Shown: piece by piece, positions 9,404 through 18,858 of the stretch | Layout of the letters: every line of letters starts with the position of its first letter | How positions within the stretch are numbered: the first letter of the stretch is position 1 | DNA from: Lachnospiraceae bacterium | GTDB taxonomy: Bacteria > Bacillota > Clostridia > Lachnospirales > Lachnospiraceae | Assembly (NCBI GenBank): GCA_022768465.1 | Contig: JALELZ010000017.1 | Coordinates: 1-64,000, forward strand | Length of the DNA: 64,000 nt | Reading direction: 5' to 3' | Position numbers and translations under genes: made by a program | The notes under the pieces: generated by a model | Told to the model about the DNA's origin: nothing | What the model saw: only the letters and a program-made list of their open reading frames with translations | Database searches by the model: none

Positions 9404-9462
9404 AGTAAAAAAATATCTGACAAAGACTTGCACCTTAAGGTATAAATCTTCATCAGATATTT
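9404..9462 (-). terminator. Terminator after marR
   Basis: AAATATCTGA (9411-9420) and TCAGATATTT (9453-9462) form a 10-bp stem with further internal pairing, followed on the minus strand by TTTTTTT. It lies 13 bp past the marR stop and marks the end of the fatty-acid gene cluster. Confidence 0.8.
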
Positions 9463-9474
9463 CTGTAAATGTCT

Positions 9475-9939
9475 TCAGACGGATCTTTTACCGCCGACAC
9501 CCTCAAAATAATCGGCAAGCTTGTCATTGATATGAGTAAACACCCTGTAAAATCTCAGCTCGTCCTCAATCGAAAGTCCGTCACTTATGGTCTTAACTAT
9601 ATCTTCAATGAGCTCACTCATCCTGAGCGTCAATTCCCGACCCTCCTCGGTCAGCATTATCTTTGAACGCCATCTGCGCTTAGGATCACTCTCGCTGTAT
9701 ACAACATAGCCTTTTTCGGCAAGAGAGTCGACTGTTCTTGATATAGCAGCCTTGTCCTCGCAGCATAATGCCGTAAGCTCGGCAGCTGTAAGTCCTTCCT
9801 TGTGCTTGCCCAGAAATATCATACACATGACATGTATACCCTTGATATCAAAATGTGCACTCTCGTGCTTTTTGATCTGTGATATATATTTGTATGCCCT
9901 CGTCACAGACATCACGAAAAGTTCAAATCTGTCGCCCAT
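9475..9939 (-). CDS. MarR family transcriptional regulator
   Basis: A winged-helix regulator of about 154 residues. The recognition region reads LTALCCEDKAAISRTVDSLAEKGYV, followed by the wing (SDPKRRWRSKIMLTEEG); flanking helices would form the dimer interface. The track start is a GTG three codons earlier; I prefer the ATG, although GGTGAGG sits very close to it. It is the last gene of the fatty-acid cluster and a weak extended -10 lies in front of it. By position it is the best candidate regulator of the operon, in the role FabT plays in lactobacilli; that is inference. Confidence 0.85.
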   Translation of the reverse strand: MGDRFELFVMSVTRAYKYISQIKKHESAHFDIKGIHVMCMIFLGKHKEGLTAAELTALCCEDKAAISRTVDSLAEKGYVVYSESDPKRRWRSKIMLTEEGRELTLRMSELIEDIVKTISDGLSIEDELRFYRVFTHINDKLADYFEGVGGKRSV

Positions 9940-9972
9940 AAGCCTCACCGCCTGTCAAATCTTCGTTAAATG

Positions 9973-9981
9973 AGTATAGCA
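9973..9981 (-). promoter_or_regulatory. Possible marR promoter (extended -10)
   Basis: The minus strand reads TGCTATACT (9973-9981), an extended -10, upstream of marR. No convincing -35 is visible. It would give marR its own transcription in addition to read-through from the fab operon. Confidence 0.4.
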
Positions 9982-10004
9982 TACATCCCTGATTTTTTGA
10001 GTCT

Positions 10005-11657
10005 TTAATTATGCTTTTTTAGACTGTCGGCTCTTAGCACAGATTTCTTAATTTTACCACTGATGGTTTTCGGCATCTCTTTTACAAATTCAAGATACCT
10101 GATCCATTTATATTCGGCAAGCTCAAGATTACAGGATTCAATAATATCCTTTTTAAGCTCCGTTTCAGGCTCATAGCCCTCTGCCGGAACTATTACAGCC
10201 TTAACAGCCTGACCCCTGAGCTTATCCGGTATGCCTATAACACTGCACTCCGCAACAGCCGGATGCTTTATGATGACCTTTTCCACCTCATAAGGTCCTA
10301 TGCGGTAGCCTCCGCTCTTTATAATGTCATCAAAACGGCCGTGAAACCAAAAATATCCGTCGCTGTCACGCCATGCTGCATCCCCGGTATGATATACTCC
10401 GCCGCGCCAGCATTCGCGATATTTCTCCTCATTATCAAGATATCCCGAAAATACACCAAGCGGTTTTTTGCCGTTGTCGGATCTTATGCATATCTCGCCT
10501 ATTTCATTATCCTCTGCCGGCTTTCCGTCTCTTTTTAAAAGCACTATATCATACAATGGTGAAGGTTTGCCGAGTGAGCCGTCCTTTGATTCCATGCCTG
10601 CAAAATTAGCCATCAGCAGAGTGGTCTCCGTCTGTCCGTAGCCCTCATGAATGTCAAGCCCGGTTTTTTCTCTGAATTTTTCAAATACCTCAGGACTTAA
10701 GTATTCGCCCGCCGTTCCGGCACTTTTAAGGCTTGGCATTTCACCGGCATCTTTTCTTGTCAGATATCTGTAAACAGTAGGCGGTGCACAAAATGAACTC
10801 ACCTTATATTTATTTATAACAGCTGCAATCTGCTTAGGCTCAAAATTATCAAAATCATATACCAGCACTGCACAGCCCATCAGCCATTGTCCGTAAAGCT
10901 TTCCCCAGGAAGCCTTTGCCCAGCCTGTCTCGGATATAGTAAAATGCAGCCCGTCCTCTTCGTTTTGCTGCCAGTATCTTGCAGTTACATAATGTGCCAG
11001 CGGATAGGTGAAATCATGTATAACTCCTTTCGGAGCACCGGAGGTTCCCGACGTAAAGTAAAGTACCATAGGATCTTCGGCAAAAGTTTTTCGCCTTTCC
11101 ATTTGCTCCGAAGCGCCTTCGCATTCCCCGGTAAAATCGATAAAGCCTTCTTTTTTATCTTTAACTATAAAAAGCTTACAGCCGGTTGCTCCAAGACTTT
11201 CCTTAGCCTTTAATACTCTCTCCGGCACGCCGTTTTGTCCTGTGCAAACCACAGCCTTAACGTCTGCCGCTTTAAGTCTGCATATAAGATCATCTTCGGT
11301 AAGCATATGAGTCACAGGTATCATAACGGCTCCTATCCTGTGCAGTGCAACTGCGAGGAACCAGTATTCATAATGGCGCTTAAGTGCAAGCATCACTCTG
11401 TCGCCTCTCTTTATCCCGTGATTTATAAGCACATTCGCTGCCTTAATGCTTTCTCTTTTAATATCGGCAAATGTAAATATATGCTCCTCTTTTTCGGTAT
11501 TGCACCAGACAAGCGCTCTTTTATCCGGCTGTTCGTCTGCAATGACATCTACTACATCATAGCTGAAATTAAAATCGTCCGGCCGGCTTACCTTTATGTC
11601 CCCAAGCATCCCGTTTTCGTCGGTAATTTCCTCAAAAAATCTGCGATATACCGTCAT
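10005..11657 (-). CDS. AMP-dependent acyl-CoA synthetase (medium-chain ligase type)
   Basis: A 550-residue adenylate-forming ligase. The motifs appear in order: YFTSGTSGAPKG (P-loop, about residue 200), GYGQTETT (about 340), YHTGDAAW (about 425), GRFDDIIKSGGYRIGP (hinge) and the catalytic lysine in PKTISGKIKK near the C-terminus. It most resembles the medium-chain or Acs-like branch that turns a free carboxylic acid plus CoA into acyl-CoA. It follows accA by 20 bp and so sits inside the fatty-acid operon, suggesting use or recycling of exogenous fatty acids. The substrate cannot be read from sequence. Confidence 0.88.
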   Translation of the reverse strand: MTVYRRFFEEITDENGMLGDIKVSRPDDFNFSYDVVDVIADEQPDKRALVWCNTEKEEHIFTFADIKRESIKAANVLINHGIKRGDRVMLALKRHYEYWFLAVALHRIGAVMIPVTHMLTEDDLICRLKAADVKAVVCTGQNGVPERVLKAKESLGATGCKLFIVKDKKEGFIDFTGECEGASEQMERRKTFAEDPMVLYFTSGTSGAPKGVIHDFTYPLAHYVTARYWQQNEEDGLHFTISETGWAKASWGKLYGQWLMGCAVLVYDFDNFEPKQIAAVINKYKVSSFCAPPTVYRYLTRKDAGEMPSLKSAGTAGEYLSPEVFEKFREKTGLDIHEGYGQTETTLLMANFAGMESKDGSLGKPSPLYDIVLLKRDGKPAEDNEIGEICIRSDNGKKPLGVFSGYLDNEEKYRECWRGGVYHTGDAAWRDSDGYFWFHGRFDDIIKSGGYRIGPYEVEKVIIKHPAVAECSVIGIPDKLRGQAVKAVIVPAEGYEPETELKKDIIESCNLELAEYKWIRYLEFVKEMPKTISGKIKKSVLRADSLKKHN

Positions 11658-11677
11658 TAAATATTACTCCTTATAAC

Positions 11678-12475
11678 TTAAAAACGTCCGATAGCTCTGA
11701 ATCTCTCATAACGCTTATTTGTAAGCTCTTCTTTGGACAATGCTGAGAGGCCATTTATTTCATTTGAAAGCTTACTTTTCAGTGCATTATAAAATTCCGG
11801 CTCTCCGATATTTTTCTCTGAAATGATCTCTTCGATAATTCCGTTTTTGAGAGAATCCTCTGCCGTGATTTTTAAAGCCTCAGCAGCATCTGCAGCTCTT
11901 TTGGCATCCTTATAGAGTATCGCGGCACAGCCCTCCGGCGAAATTACCGAATATACGGCATTTTCAAGCATCCAGACTCTGTCTGCAACAGCAAGTGCCA
12001 ATGCTCCTCCGCTTCCGCCTTCTCCTATAATTACTGATATTACCGGCACTTTCAGTCCCATAAGCGTTACAAGGTTTTCGGCAACGGCCTGCCCCTGTCC
12101 TCTTTCCTCGGCATCTATACCGCAGTAAGCTCCCGAAGTATCTACAAGACATATTACCGGGCGGTCAAATTTTTCCGCCTGCTTAAAAAGTCTCAAAGCC
12201 TTTCTGTAGCCCTCAGGAACAGGAGATCCGAAGCGTCTTATAGCCCTTTCCTTTACGGTATGTCCTTTTTCTATGGCAGCAACAGTTACCGGCACGCCGC
12301 ACAGTCTGCCTATTCCTCCTACAACCGCTGCATCATCAGAAAAGCGCCTGTCCCCGTGAAGCTCTATAAAATCCGTGAATATATTATTGATATAATCAAG
12401 CGCCGTAGGACGGTCATTGCTTCTTACTATCTTAACCTTCTCATACGCCTGGTTTACGGTATTATTCATTTTCAA
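11678..12475 (-). CDS. accA: Acetyl-CoA carboxylase carboxyltransferase subunit alpha
   Basis: A 265-residue subunit, short compared with the E. coli protein (319) but usual for Clostridia. The core motifs FIELHGDRRFSDDAAVVGGIGR, DTSGAYCGIDAEERGQ and GEGGSGGALALAVADRVWMLENAVYSVISPEG are intact. With AccD it transfers carboxyl from biotin-AccB to acetyl-CoA to make malonyl-CoA. Its 5' end overlaps accD by 14 bases, indicating coupled translation and equal stoichiometry. Confidence 0.96.
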   Translation of the reverse strand: MKMNNTVNQAYEKVKIVRSNDRPTALDYINNIFTDFIELHGDRRFSDDAAVVGGIGRLCGVPVTVAAIEKGHTVKERAIRRFGSPVPEGYRKALRLFKQAEKFDRPVICLVDTSGAYCGIDAEERGQGQAVAENLVTLMGLKVPVISVIIGEGGSGGALALAVADRVWMLENAVYSVISPEGCAAILYKDAKRAADAAEALKITAEDSLKNGIIEEIISEKNIGEPEFYNALKSKLSNEINGLSALSKEELTNKRYERFRAIGRF

Positions 12476-13331
12476 CCCCGTGTTTTTGTGTATGCATCCT
12501 TAAAAGCTCAGCAATTATCTTTTTCTGCCTTCCGCGCGGAACTATCATGTCAATAAATCCGTGTTCAAGCATGGATTCTGCCGTCTGGAAGCCCTTTGGC
12601 AGCGCTTTTCTTGTAGTCTGTTCCACAACTCTTGCTCCGGCAAAGCCTATAGTTGCTCCGGGCTCCGCCATGATAATGTCTCCTTCCATGGCAAAGCTGG
12701 CTGTAACACCTCCTGTAGTCGGGCTTGTAAGCACAGGCATGTAAAAAAGTCCGGCATCTGAATGTCTCATCACTGCTCCGCTCGTCTTTGCCATCTGCAT
12801 AAGAGAAAAAAGCCCCTCCTGCATTCTTGCTCCTCCTGAGACCGTAAAGCCAATTACCGGAAGCTTATTTTCAACTGCATACTCAAATATATCTACTATC
12901 TTTTCTCCGACAGCTGTTCCCATAGATCCCATCATAAAATTAGGATCCATGGCAAATATTGCCGTTTTTGTACCGCCTATACATGCTGTGCCGCAAATTA
13001 CCGCTTCTTCCTCGCCGCTTGCCGCACCTACTGCCTTCAGCTTTGATCTGTAGCCTTGAAACTTTAGCGGATCATGAGGCATTATGCCTTTAAAAAGCTC
13101 TGTAAAGCTGCCCTTATCCGCAATAAGCTTTATACGCTGTCTTGCACCTGTTCTGTAATGATATCCGCAGTACGGGCAGGTATTAAATCCCTGCCAGACA
13201 GTACTTGTAAGCGCCGTTTTTCTGCAATTCGGACAGCTTATCTCCGGATCTGTCTGATCGATCGTTATATGTGAGCGTCCGCCGCTTTCCAGCTTGTTGG
13301 CAGGACGTCTCATTATTTTTAAAAGAGGCAT
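12462..13331 (-). CDS. accD: Acetyl-CoA carboxylase carboxyltransferase subunit beta
   Basis: A 289-residue subunit with the N-terminal zinc ribbon intact (CPNCRKTA ... CPYCGYHY, about residues 33-58). The crotonase-like core contains FTVSGGARMQEGLFSLMQMAKTS and GVTASFAMEGDIIMAEPGATIGFAG. It forms the carboxyltransferase with AccA. One base separates it from accC upstream, and it overlaps accA downstream. Confidence 0.97.
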   Translation of the reverse strand: MPLLKIMRRPANKLESGGRSHITIDQTDPEISCPNCRKTALTSTVWQGFNTCPYCGYHYRTGARQRIKLIADKGSFTELFKGIMPHDPLKFQGYRSKLKAVGAASGEEEAVICGTACIGGTKTAIFAMDPNFMMGSMGTAVGEKIVDIFEYAVENKLPVIGFTVSGGARMQEGLFSLMQMAKTSGAVMRHSDAGLFYMPVLTSPTTGGVTASFAMEGDIIMAEPGATIGFAGARVVEQTTRKALPKGFQTAESMLEHGFIDMIVPRGRQKKIIAELLRMHTQKHGVENE

Positions 13332-13332
13332 C

Positions 13333-14640
13333 TTATCTGCCCTCCATAAATGTCAAATCATAGTTTCCGCTTTCAAAATCATCTTCACTTATAAGCGAAA
13401 GCTGTTCTTCAATATTTGTCTCCACACCCTCTATTACGGTTTCACAGAGGGCTGCCTTCAGCTTTCTCACTGCTTCTTCTCTCGTTCCGGCATAGACGAT
13501 AAGCTTTCCTATAAGAGAATCGTAAAACGGTGTGACAACAGAATCCTGCAGCAACCACGTATCAAAGCGTACAAATGGTCCTCCCGGAACATGAAGTACA
13601 GACACCTTTCCCGGAGATAATGCATTTATTCTGCATTCAATGCATGATCCCGGAAATTCTTCTTTTCTTTTAAGTCTGCTTATATCAATTCCTGCCGCTG
13701 TCCTTATCTGCCATTTAACAAGATCAGTGCTTGTAAGCATTTCAGTGACTCCGTGCTCAACCTGAAGCCTCATATTCATTTCCATGAACCAGAATTTTCC
13801 TTCCTTATCGAGCAGAAATTCCATTGTGCCGACTCCGGTGTAGCCTATGCTTTTTACCGCACCCCTGCAGAGCTTCGAAAGAATTTTTCTCTGTGCTTCA
13901 TTAACTCCCGGTGACGGCGATTCTTCTATGAGCTTTTGATGTCTGCGCTGAACAGAGCAGTCTCTTTCACCTAAAAAGCTTACATTCCCCGACTCATCGG
14001 CAAGTATCTGTACCTCGATATGCCTTGCCGGATACACATACTTTTCAATATATAAGGCTCCGTCGCCAAATGCGGACTTTGCTTCCGCCTCAGCTAACGG
14101 AAAAGCTTTTTTCAGCTCTTCAACGCTGTTAATGACTCTTATACCTCGTCCTCCGCCTCCGGCAGAGGCTTTAAGCATAACCGGGTATCCGAATCTGTCA
14201 GCACTTTCAAGCGCCTCTTCAACGTCCTTTAAGGTCTCTGTTCCGGGTATTACCGGAAGTCCGGCAGCCGCCATCCTTTTCTTATTTTCAGCCTTATCGC
14301 TCATTGTTCGCATGAGCTCTGCCGGAGGTCCGATGAAAGCTATTCCGTTTTTCTCACAAAGTGAAGCAAACTCAGCATTCTCCGACAAAAATCCGTAGCC
14401 GGGATGAATTGCCGCTGCTTTTGTAACAAGCGCAGCGCTTATTATTTTTTCCGGATCAAGGTAGCTCTCCTTTGCCATTGCCGGACCTATGCAGATGCTC
14501 TCATCAGCTAATAGTGTATGAAGTGAATCCTTGTCAGCCTCAGAATATATGGCTGTGCTTTTTACACCCATTTCCTTGCAGGCTCTGATTATACGAACGG
14601 CTATCTCTCCGCGGTTAGCTATCAGTATCTTGTCAAACAT
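13333..14640 (-). CDS. accC: Acetyl-CoA carboxylase, biotin carboxylase subunit
   Basis: A 435-residue ATP-grasp enzyme that carboxylates the biotin on AccB. The N-terminal domain starts FDKILIANRGEIAVRIIRA. The glycine-rich ATP loop is KASAGGGGRGIR (about residue 158), followed by HIEVQILAD and the catalytic region EMNMRLQVEHGVTEM. The last segment differs slightly from the common EMNTRLQVEHPVTE, but the arginine and glutamate are kept. It is about 12 residues shorter at the C-terminus than E. coli AccC. Two bases separate it from fabZ. Confidence 0.96.
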   Translation of the reverse strand: MFDKILIANRGEIAVRIIRACKEMGVKSTAIYSEADKDSLHTLLADESICIGPAMAKESYLDPEKIISAALVTKAAAIHPGYGFLSENAEFASLCEKNGIAFIGPPAELMRTMSDKAENKKRMAAAGLPVIPGTETLKDVEEALESADRFGYPVMLKASAGGGGRGIRVINSVEELKKAFPLAEAEAKSAFGDGALYIEKYVYPARHIEVQILADESGNVSFLGERDCSVQRRHQKLIEESPSPGVNEAQRKILSKLCRGAVKSIGYTGVGTMEFLLDKEGKFWFMEMNMRLQVEHGVTEMLTSTDLVKWQIRTAAGIDISRLKRKEEFPGSCIECRINALSPGKVSVLHVPGGPFVRFDTWLLQDSVVTPFYDSLIGKLIVYAGTREEAVRKLKAALCETVIEGVETNIEEQLSLISEDDFESGNYDLTFMEGR

Positions 14641-14642
14641 CG

Positions 14643-15068
14643 TTATTTATCCTTTTTATCAACTATTGCGAAGGAGAATTCGCCCTTCACGCAAAGTCTG
14701 TCTCCGACGTATCCGCTTCCCTCTGCAAAATAAAACGGTCCCTTGGATCTTACTATCCTGCAGTGAGTCTCAAAGGTATCGCCTGGATGCACAGGCGACT
14801 TGAATTTTATATTATTCATGCCTGTATAAAACGGAAGCTTGTCCTCTCCTATGCTATCCTCAAGCAGTACACAGGCGGACTGAGCCATTATTTCGCAGAG
14901 TATAACTCCGGGTACGACAGGTGCATCAGGAAAATGTCCCTTAAGAAACCACTCATCACCCTTTATATAAAGTGAACCTATTGCTTCATCGTCAGATCTT
15001 TCCGCACTGTCTAAAAGGAGCATATTGTCTCTGTGCGGAAGTATTTTTTTTAATTCCTCTCTGTTCAT
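14643..15068 (-). CDS. fabZ: 3-hydroxyacyl-ACP dehydratase FabZ
   Basis: A 141-residue hot-dog-fold dehydratase. The active-site histidine is in LKGHFPDAPVVPGVILCEIMAQ (about residue 46), with the catalytic glutamate in the following helix. It converts 3-hydroxyacyl-ACP to trans-2-enoyl-ACP. It shares one base with the accB stop (TAATG), so its translation is coupled. Confidence 0.96.
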   Translation of the reverse strand: MNREELKKILPHRDNMLLLDSAERSDDEAIGSLYIKGDEWFLKGHFPDAPVVPGVILCEIMAQSACVLLEDSIGEDKLPFYTGMNNIKFKSPVHPGDTFETHCRIVRSKGPFYFAEGSGYVGDRLCVKGEFSFAIVDKKDK

Positions 15069-15616
15069 TACACGCCTTTTCCTATGCTGAAAAGCTCTGT
15101 GCCGTATTCTACGACCTGTCCGTTTTTTGCTAAGACAGCTTCAATTATTCCGTCATCCTCTGCAGTGACCTCATTCATGAGCTTCATCGCTTCTATAATG
15201 CATAATACGGTTCCCTTTTTGACCCTGTCTCCGACCTTTACAAAGGCCTCGGCATTCTCGGCCGGAGCCGCATAAAATATTCCTACCGTAGGTGATACCA
15301 CACTGTGGCACTCGAAAGCTCCAAGCTGAGCCTTAAAGTCATTTGCTTTGGCATCTGAAGTATTTTCTGCAATGCTTGATTCAGAAGTTTCGGATTCATA
15401 ATCATTATCCGCTTCCGGCTTTAACATCGCTTCGGATCCAAAAGCTCCCTCCTGCGCCGTTTTCATTCTCAGATCAGATCTAACCTCAGAATTTCTATCA
15501 TTGTGACCGGCAGCTCTTTCAAGCCTTACGGTGCCTTCATTTTCATTTATTTCCATACCTGTGAGATCCAGCTCATTCATAAGAGCCGCATATCTCCTGA
15601 TATCTGCTTCCTTCAT
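15068..15616 (-). CDS. accB: Biotin carboxyl carrier protein
   Basis: A 182-residue AccB. The C-terminal 75 residues are the biotinyl domain, with the biotin-accepting lysine in IEAMKLMNEV (about residue 143). The N-terminus is a short dimerisation helix. Between them lies a long, acidic, low-complexity linker (about residues 30-90) instead of the usual Pro/Ala-rich one. It is in the operon between fabF and fabZ. Confidence 0.95.
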   Translation of the reverse strand: MKEADIRRYAALMNELDLTGMEINENEGTVRLERAAGHNDRNSEVRSDLRMKTAQEGAFGSEAMLKPEADNDYESETSESSIAENTSDAKANDFKAQLGAFECHSVVSPTVGIFYAAPAENAEAFVKVGDRVKKGTVLCIIEAMKLMNEVTAEDDGIIEAVLAKNGQVVEYGTELFSIGKGV

Positions 15617-15698
15617 ATATAATCAGACAGCCTTTCCAAAAAATCTTCTTCCGCTTTACTAAAAGCCTTTTACGGCAGCATACAGCTATGCCCTTCCC

Positions 15699-16940
15699 TT
15701 ACACTCTTCTGAAAGCAAGGCAGGCGTTGTGTCCTCCGAAGCCCAGTGAATTTGACAGACACATATCTATATCAGCCTTTACTGCCTTATTCGGAACATA
15801 ATTAAGATCACACTCCGGATCCGGCTCTTTAAGATTGATCGTCGGCGGAACTATACCGGTCTCAAGCACCTTTACACAAACTATTGCCTCAAGCGCACCG
15901 GCAGCTCCAAGCATATGACCTGTCATGGATTTTGTGGAGCTAATTAGAATATCTCTTGCCTTTTCCTCACCAAGTGCCGACTTAATTGCCTTGGTTTCTC
16001 CGGTGTCATTTAAAAATGTTCCGGTTCCGTGTGCATTTATATAAATGTTTCCATCTCCGGTGTATGCTGATTCCTTAAGTGCTTCCTTTATTGCTCTTGC
16101 TCCGCCCGAAGCATCCGGTCTCGGAGCTGTAATGTGATATGCATCACAGGTCGAGCCGTAGCCGGTGACCTCGGCATAAATTTTTGCACCTCTTGCCTTT
16201 GCATGCTCATACTCTTCAAGTATCAGAGCACCGGCACCCTCTCCTATAACAAAGCCCGCTCTTCTTTTATCAAACGGAAGCGATGCCGCGTCAGGATCCT
16301 CTGAAAGAGAAAGTGCCTTGATATTTACAAAACCCGCAACTCCGCAGTCAGTTATAGGAGCCTCAGAGCCGCCTGTTATTGCAGCATCCGCATAGCCGTG
16401 ACGTATTGCCCTTACAGCCTCACCTATCGCATTGGAGCCTGAAGCACATGCAGTAACTGCAGGGATAGCTGCGCCCTGACAGTTAAAGCGTATCGCAATT
16501 GCTCCGGCTGCCATATTGGCAATAAGCATCGGTATAAAATACGGAGAAACTCTTGACGGACCTCTTTCCATAAGCTTTTCATGCTCTCTTGAAAATGTTC
16601 CTATTCCTCCTATTCCCGATCCGAAATAAACAGCAAACCTTTCAGGCTCTACAGTGCCTATGATGCTGCTGTCCTCAACAGCCTGGCAGGCTGCTCCCAT
16701 GGCATACTGCGTGAAGCGGTCGCTCTTTAATATTTCGGTTTTATCCATGTATTCCTTTGCATCAAAACCCTTTATCTCAGCGGCAAGCTTGGCCTTATAT
16801 TCCGTCGTATCAAAATATGTTATAGGTGCTATACCGTTTTTTCCTTCTGTCAGGCTGTTCCAACAGCTTTCTACACTGTTTCCGACCGGAGAAATGACTC
16901 CGAGCCCGGTAACCACGACTCTTCTCATTACCTGTTCCAT
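15699..16940 (-). CDS. fabF: 3-oxoacyl-ACP synthase II
   Basis: A 413-residue condensing enzyme for elongation. The Cys-His-His triad can be seen: the nucleophile in TACASGSNAIGEA (about residue 164) and histidines in NAHGTGTFLNDTGE and STKSMTGHMLGAAG. GFGGHNACLAFRRV closes the protein. An 81-bp gap separates it from accB and a 118-bp gap from fabG; neither contains a clear terminator. No fabH is present in the operon. Confidence 0.96.
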   Translation of the reverse strand: MEQVMRRVVVTGLGVISPVGNSVESCWNSLTEGKNGIAPITYFDTTEYKAKLAAEIKGFDAKEYMDKTEILKSDRFTQYAMGAACQAVEDSSIIGTVEPERFAVYFGSGIGGIGTFSREHEKLMERGPSRVSPYFIPMLIANMAAGAIAIRFNCQGAAIPAVTACASGSNAIGEAVRAIRHGYADAAITGGSEAPITDCGVAGFVNIKALSLSEDPDAASLPFDKRRAGFVIGEGAGALILEEYEHAKARGAKIYAEVTGYGSTCDAYHITAPRPDASGGARAIKEALKESAYTGDGNIYINAHGTGTFLNDTGETKAIKSALGEEKARDILISSTKSMTGHMLGAAGALEAIVCVKVLETGIVPPTINLKEPDPECDLNYVPNKAVKADIDMCLSNSLGFGGHNACLAFRRV

Positions 16941-17058
16941 ATATATTTCCCGTAAACGATCCTATTCTCAAATATTGCTGTTGATGTTTATCCAAAGATG
17001 TTTTCTGACATTTCGTAATCAGACTTACTTTAATTTACTAAACGCCCCTTATTGCTGA

Positions 17059-17793
17059 TCACATGCCCATTCCGCCGTCAACACCTATTACCTGTCCTGT
17101 TATGTAGTTTGAAGAGACTAAGAATACGGCAGTCTCTGCAACCTCTTCGGCAGTTCCCGCTCTTCCGACAGGAATGTTTTTTATCCATTTTTCTTCGCTG
17201 TCCTTTAGGACATTTGTCATGTCCGTAGCTATAAAGCCCGGAGCAATGGCATTGCACAGTATATTTTTAGCTGCAAGCTCCTTTGCCGCAGATTTGGTAA
17301 GTCCGATAATTCCCGCCTTTGAAGCCGCATAATTACACTGTCCTGCATTGCCGTGAATACCCACAACAGAAGAGATGTTCACTATTCTGCCGTATCTTTT
17401 CCTTAAAAAAATCGGTGTACAGTGACGCATCATATTAAAACAGCCCTTTAAATTGACCTCTATGACCCTGTCAAAGTCATCTTCCTTCATGAACGGCAGA
17501 AGACCGTCCTTTGTAATGCCGGCATTATTTATAAGAATATCAATGCCTCCAAATTCCTCTTTTATCTTCGCGACAGTCTCTCCGGAATTCTTAAAATCAG
17601 AAACATCACAGCAATAGCTTTGTGCTTTTATCGCAAACCTTTCTTCAAGCTCACAGCAGAGCGCCTCTGCCTTTTCTCTGTTTCCGGCATATATTATCGC
17701 AATGTCATTTCCCATTTCCGCAAGCTTTGAAGCCGTTGCCGACCCTATGCCTCTTGATCCTCCGGTAATGACCGCAGTTTTTCTTTCATTCAT
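17059..17793 (-). CDS. fabG: 3-oxoacyl-ACP reductase
   Basis: A 244-residue short-chain dehydrogenase that reduces 3-oxoacyl-ACP with NADPH. The cofactor loop is TGGSRGIGSATA (about residue 10), with NNAG at about 90. The catalytic serine is in NISSVVG and the Tyr/Lys pair in YAASKAG. The C-terminus VDGGMGM is typical. It overlaps fabD by four bases. Confidence 0.96.
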   Translation of the reverse strand: MNERKTAVITGGSRGIGSATASKLAEMGNDIAIIYAGNREKAEALCCELEERFAIKAQSYCCDVSDFKNSGETVAKIKEEFGGIDILINNAGITKDGLLPFMKEDDFDRVIEVNLKGCFNMMRHCTPIFLRKRYGRIVNISSVVGIHGNAGQCNYAASKAGIIGLTKSAAKELAAKNILCNAIAPGFIATDMTNVLKDSEEKWIKNIPVGRAGTAEEVAETAVFLVSSNYITGQVIGVDGGMGM

Positions 17794-18809
17794 AGTTCTT
17801 TCTTAAGCCTTTCGATCCCGTCCGTATCGCTGACTGCGAAGACACGCACATTTTTGTCAATTCTTTTAATCATTCCCGAAAGAGTCTCTCCCGGTCCGAT
17901 CTCAATAAATGTATCCGCTCCGTCAGAAATCATATTTCTTATGAGCTGTTCCCAAAGCACCGGTGATACTATCTGCTTTGAAAGCATATCTGCCATTTGA
18001 TTTCTCTTAGCATTGCATTCAGTCTCTGATGCAGCTATCCTATACGGCTTCGCCGTAAGATCTGAATAAACCTTAAAGCTCGGTACAGTTAAATTCTTAT
18101 CTGCAACTTCCTTTTTAAATGCTTCAGCCGCACCTGTCATAAAAGGAGAATGAAAACCGCCGTTAACCTTTAACGGTAACATTCTTCCTCCTGCAGCTTT
18201 TACTTCCTCGGCAAATAAAGGCATGATTTCAGCTTCCGCAGAAACCGATACTTGTCCGGGACAATTAAAATTTACCGGATAAACCTTCTCAAACTTTCTG
18301 CACAGCTCTTCAGCCTTGTCATTTGAAAGCTTAAGCACTGCAGCCATCGAGGCCGGATTTTTCTCTGCCGACTCCTGCATTAATTCAGCTCTTTTTATAA
18401 CAAGCTCTAAAATATTAGAAAATATATTATCTTTTTCTTTTAAAATAGATTTATTTTCGTTATTTGTTTCGATTAAAGAAAAGGCTGACTCATCAGCTTC
18501 TCTCATATAGGCATAGCAGAGTGCGCTAAGTTCTCCTAAAGAAAACCCTGCTGTCATATCAGCTTCTATGCCCTCTTCATGTAATGCCTCTGCTATTGCA
18601 AGCTCTGCCACAAACAGACAAGGCTGCGTATTTGCCGTTATGCTGAGTTCATTTATATCAGCACTGAAGCACTGCTCTTTTGTACCTGGTCTTAGTGCTT
18701 CAGCCCATCCGAATATTTCCTTAGCTGTTGCATGGCTTTTATATAGCTCGGCCCCCATGCCGCTTGCCTGTGCTCCCTGTCCCGGGAACACAAACGCCGT
18801 TTTTCCCAT
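17790..18809 (-). CDS. fabD: Malonyl-CoA-ACP transacylase
   Basis: A 339-residue transacylase that moves malonyl groups from CoA to ACP. The nucleophile elbow is GFSLGEL (about residue 94), the catalytic histidine is in GGFHSPFM and the N-terminus is FVFPGQGAQASGMG. It is about 30 residues longer than common FabD proteins because of a polar insertion (about 110-140, with ETNNENKSILKEKDN) after the nucleophile region. It lies 49 bp downstream of fabK. Confidence 0.95.
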   Translation of the reverse strand: MGKTAFVFPGQGAQASGMGAELYKSHATAKEIFGWAEALRPGTKEQCFSADINELSITANTQPCLFVAELAIAEALHEEGIEADMTAGFSLGELSALCYAYMREADESAFSLIETNNENKSILKEKDNIFSNILELVIKRAELMQESAEKNPASMAAVLKLSNDKAEELCRKFEKVYPVNFNCPGQVSVSAEAEIMPLFAEEVKAAGGRMLPLKVNGGFHSPFMTGAAEAFKKEVADKNLTVPSFKVYSDLTAKPYRIAASETECNAKRNQMADMLSKQIVSPVLWEQLIRNMISDGADTFIEIGPGETLSGMIKRIDKNVRVFAVSDTDGIERLKKEL

Positions 18810-18858
18810 ATGAATCCGCCTTTCTTTTTAGGCTAATAAGCGCCTGCTTAATAAAATA

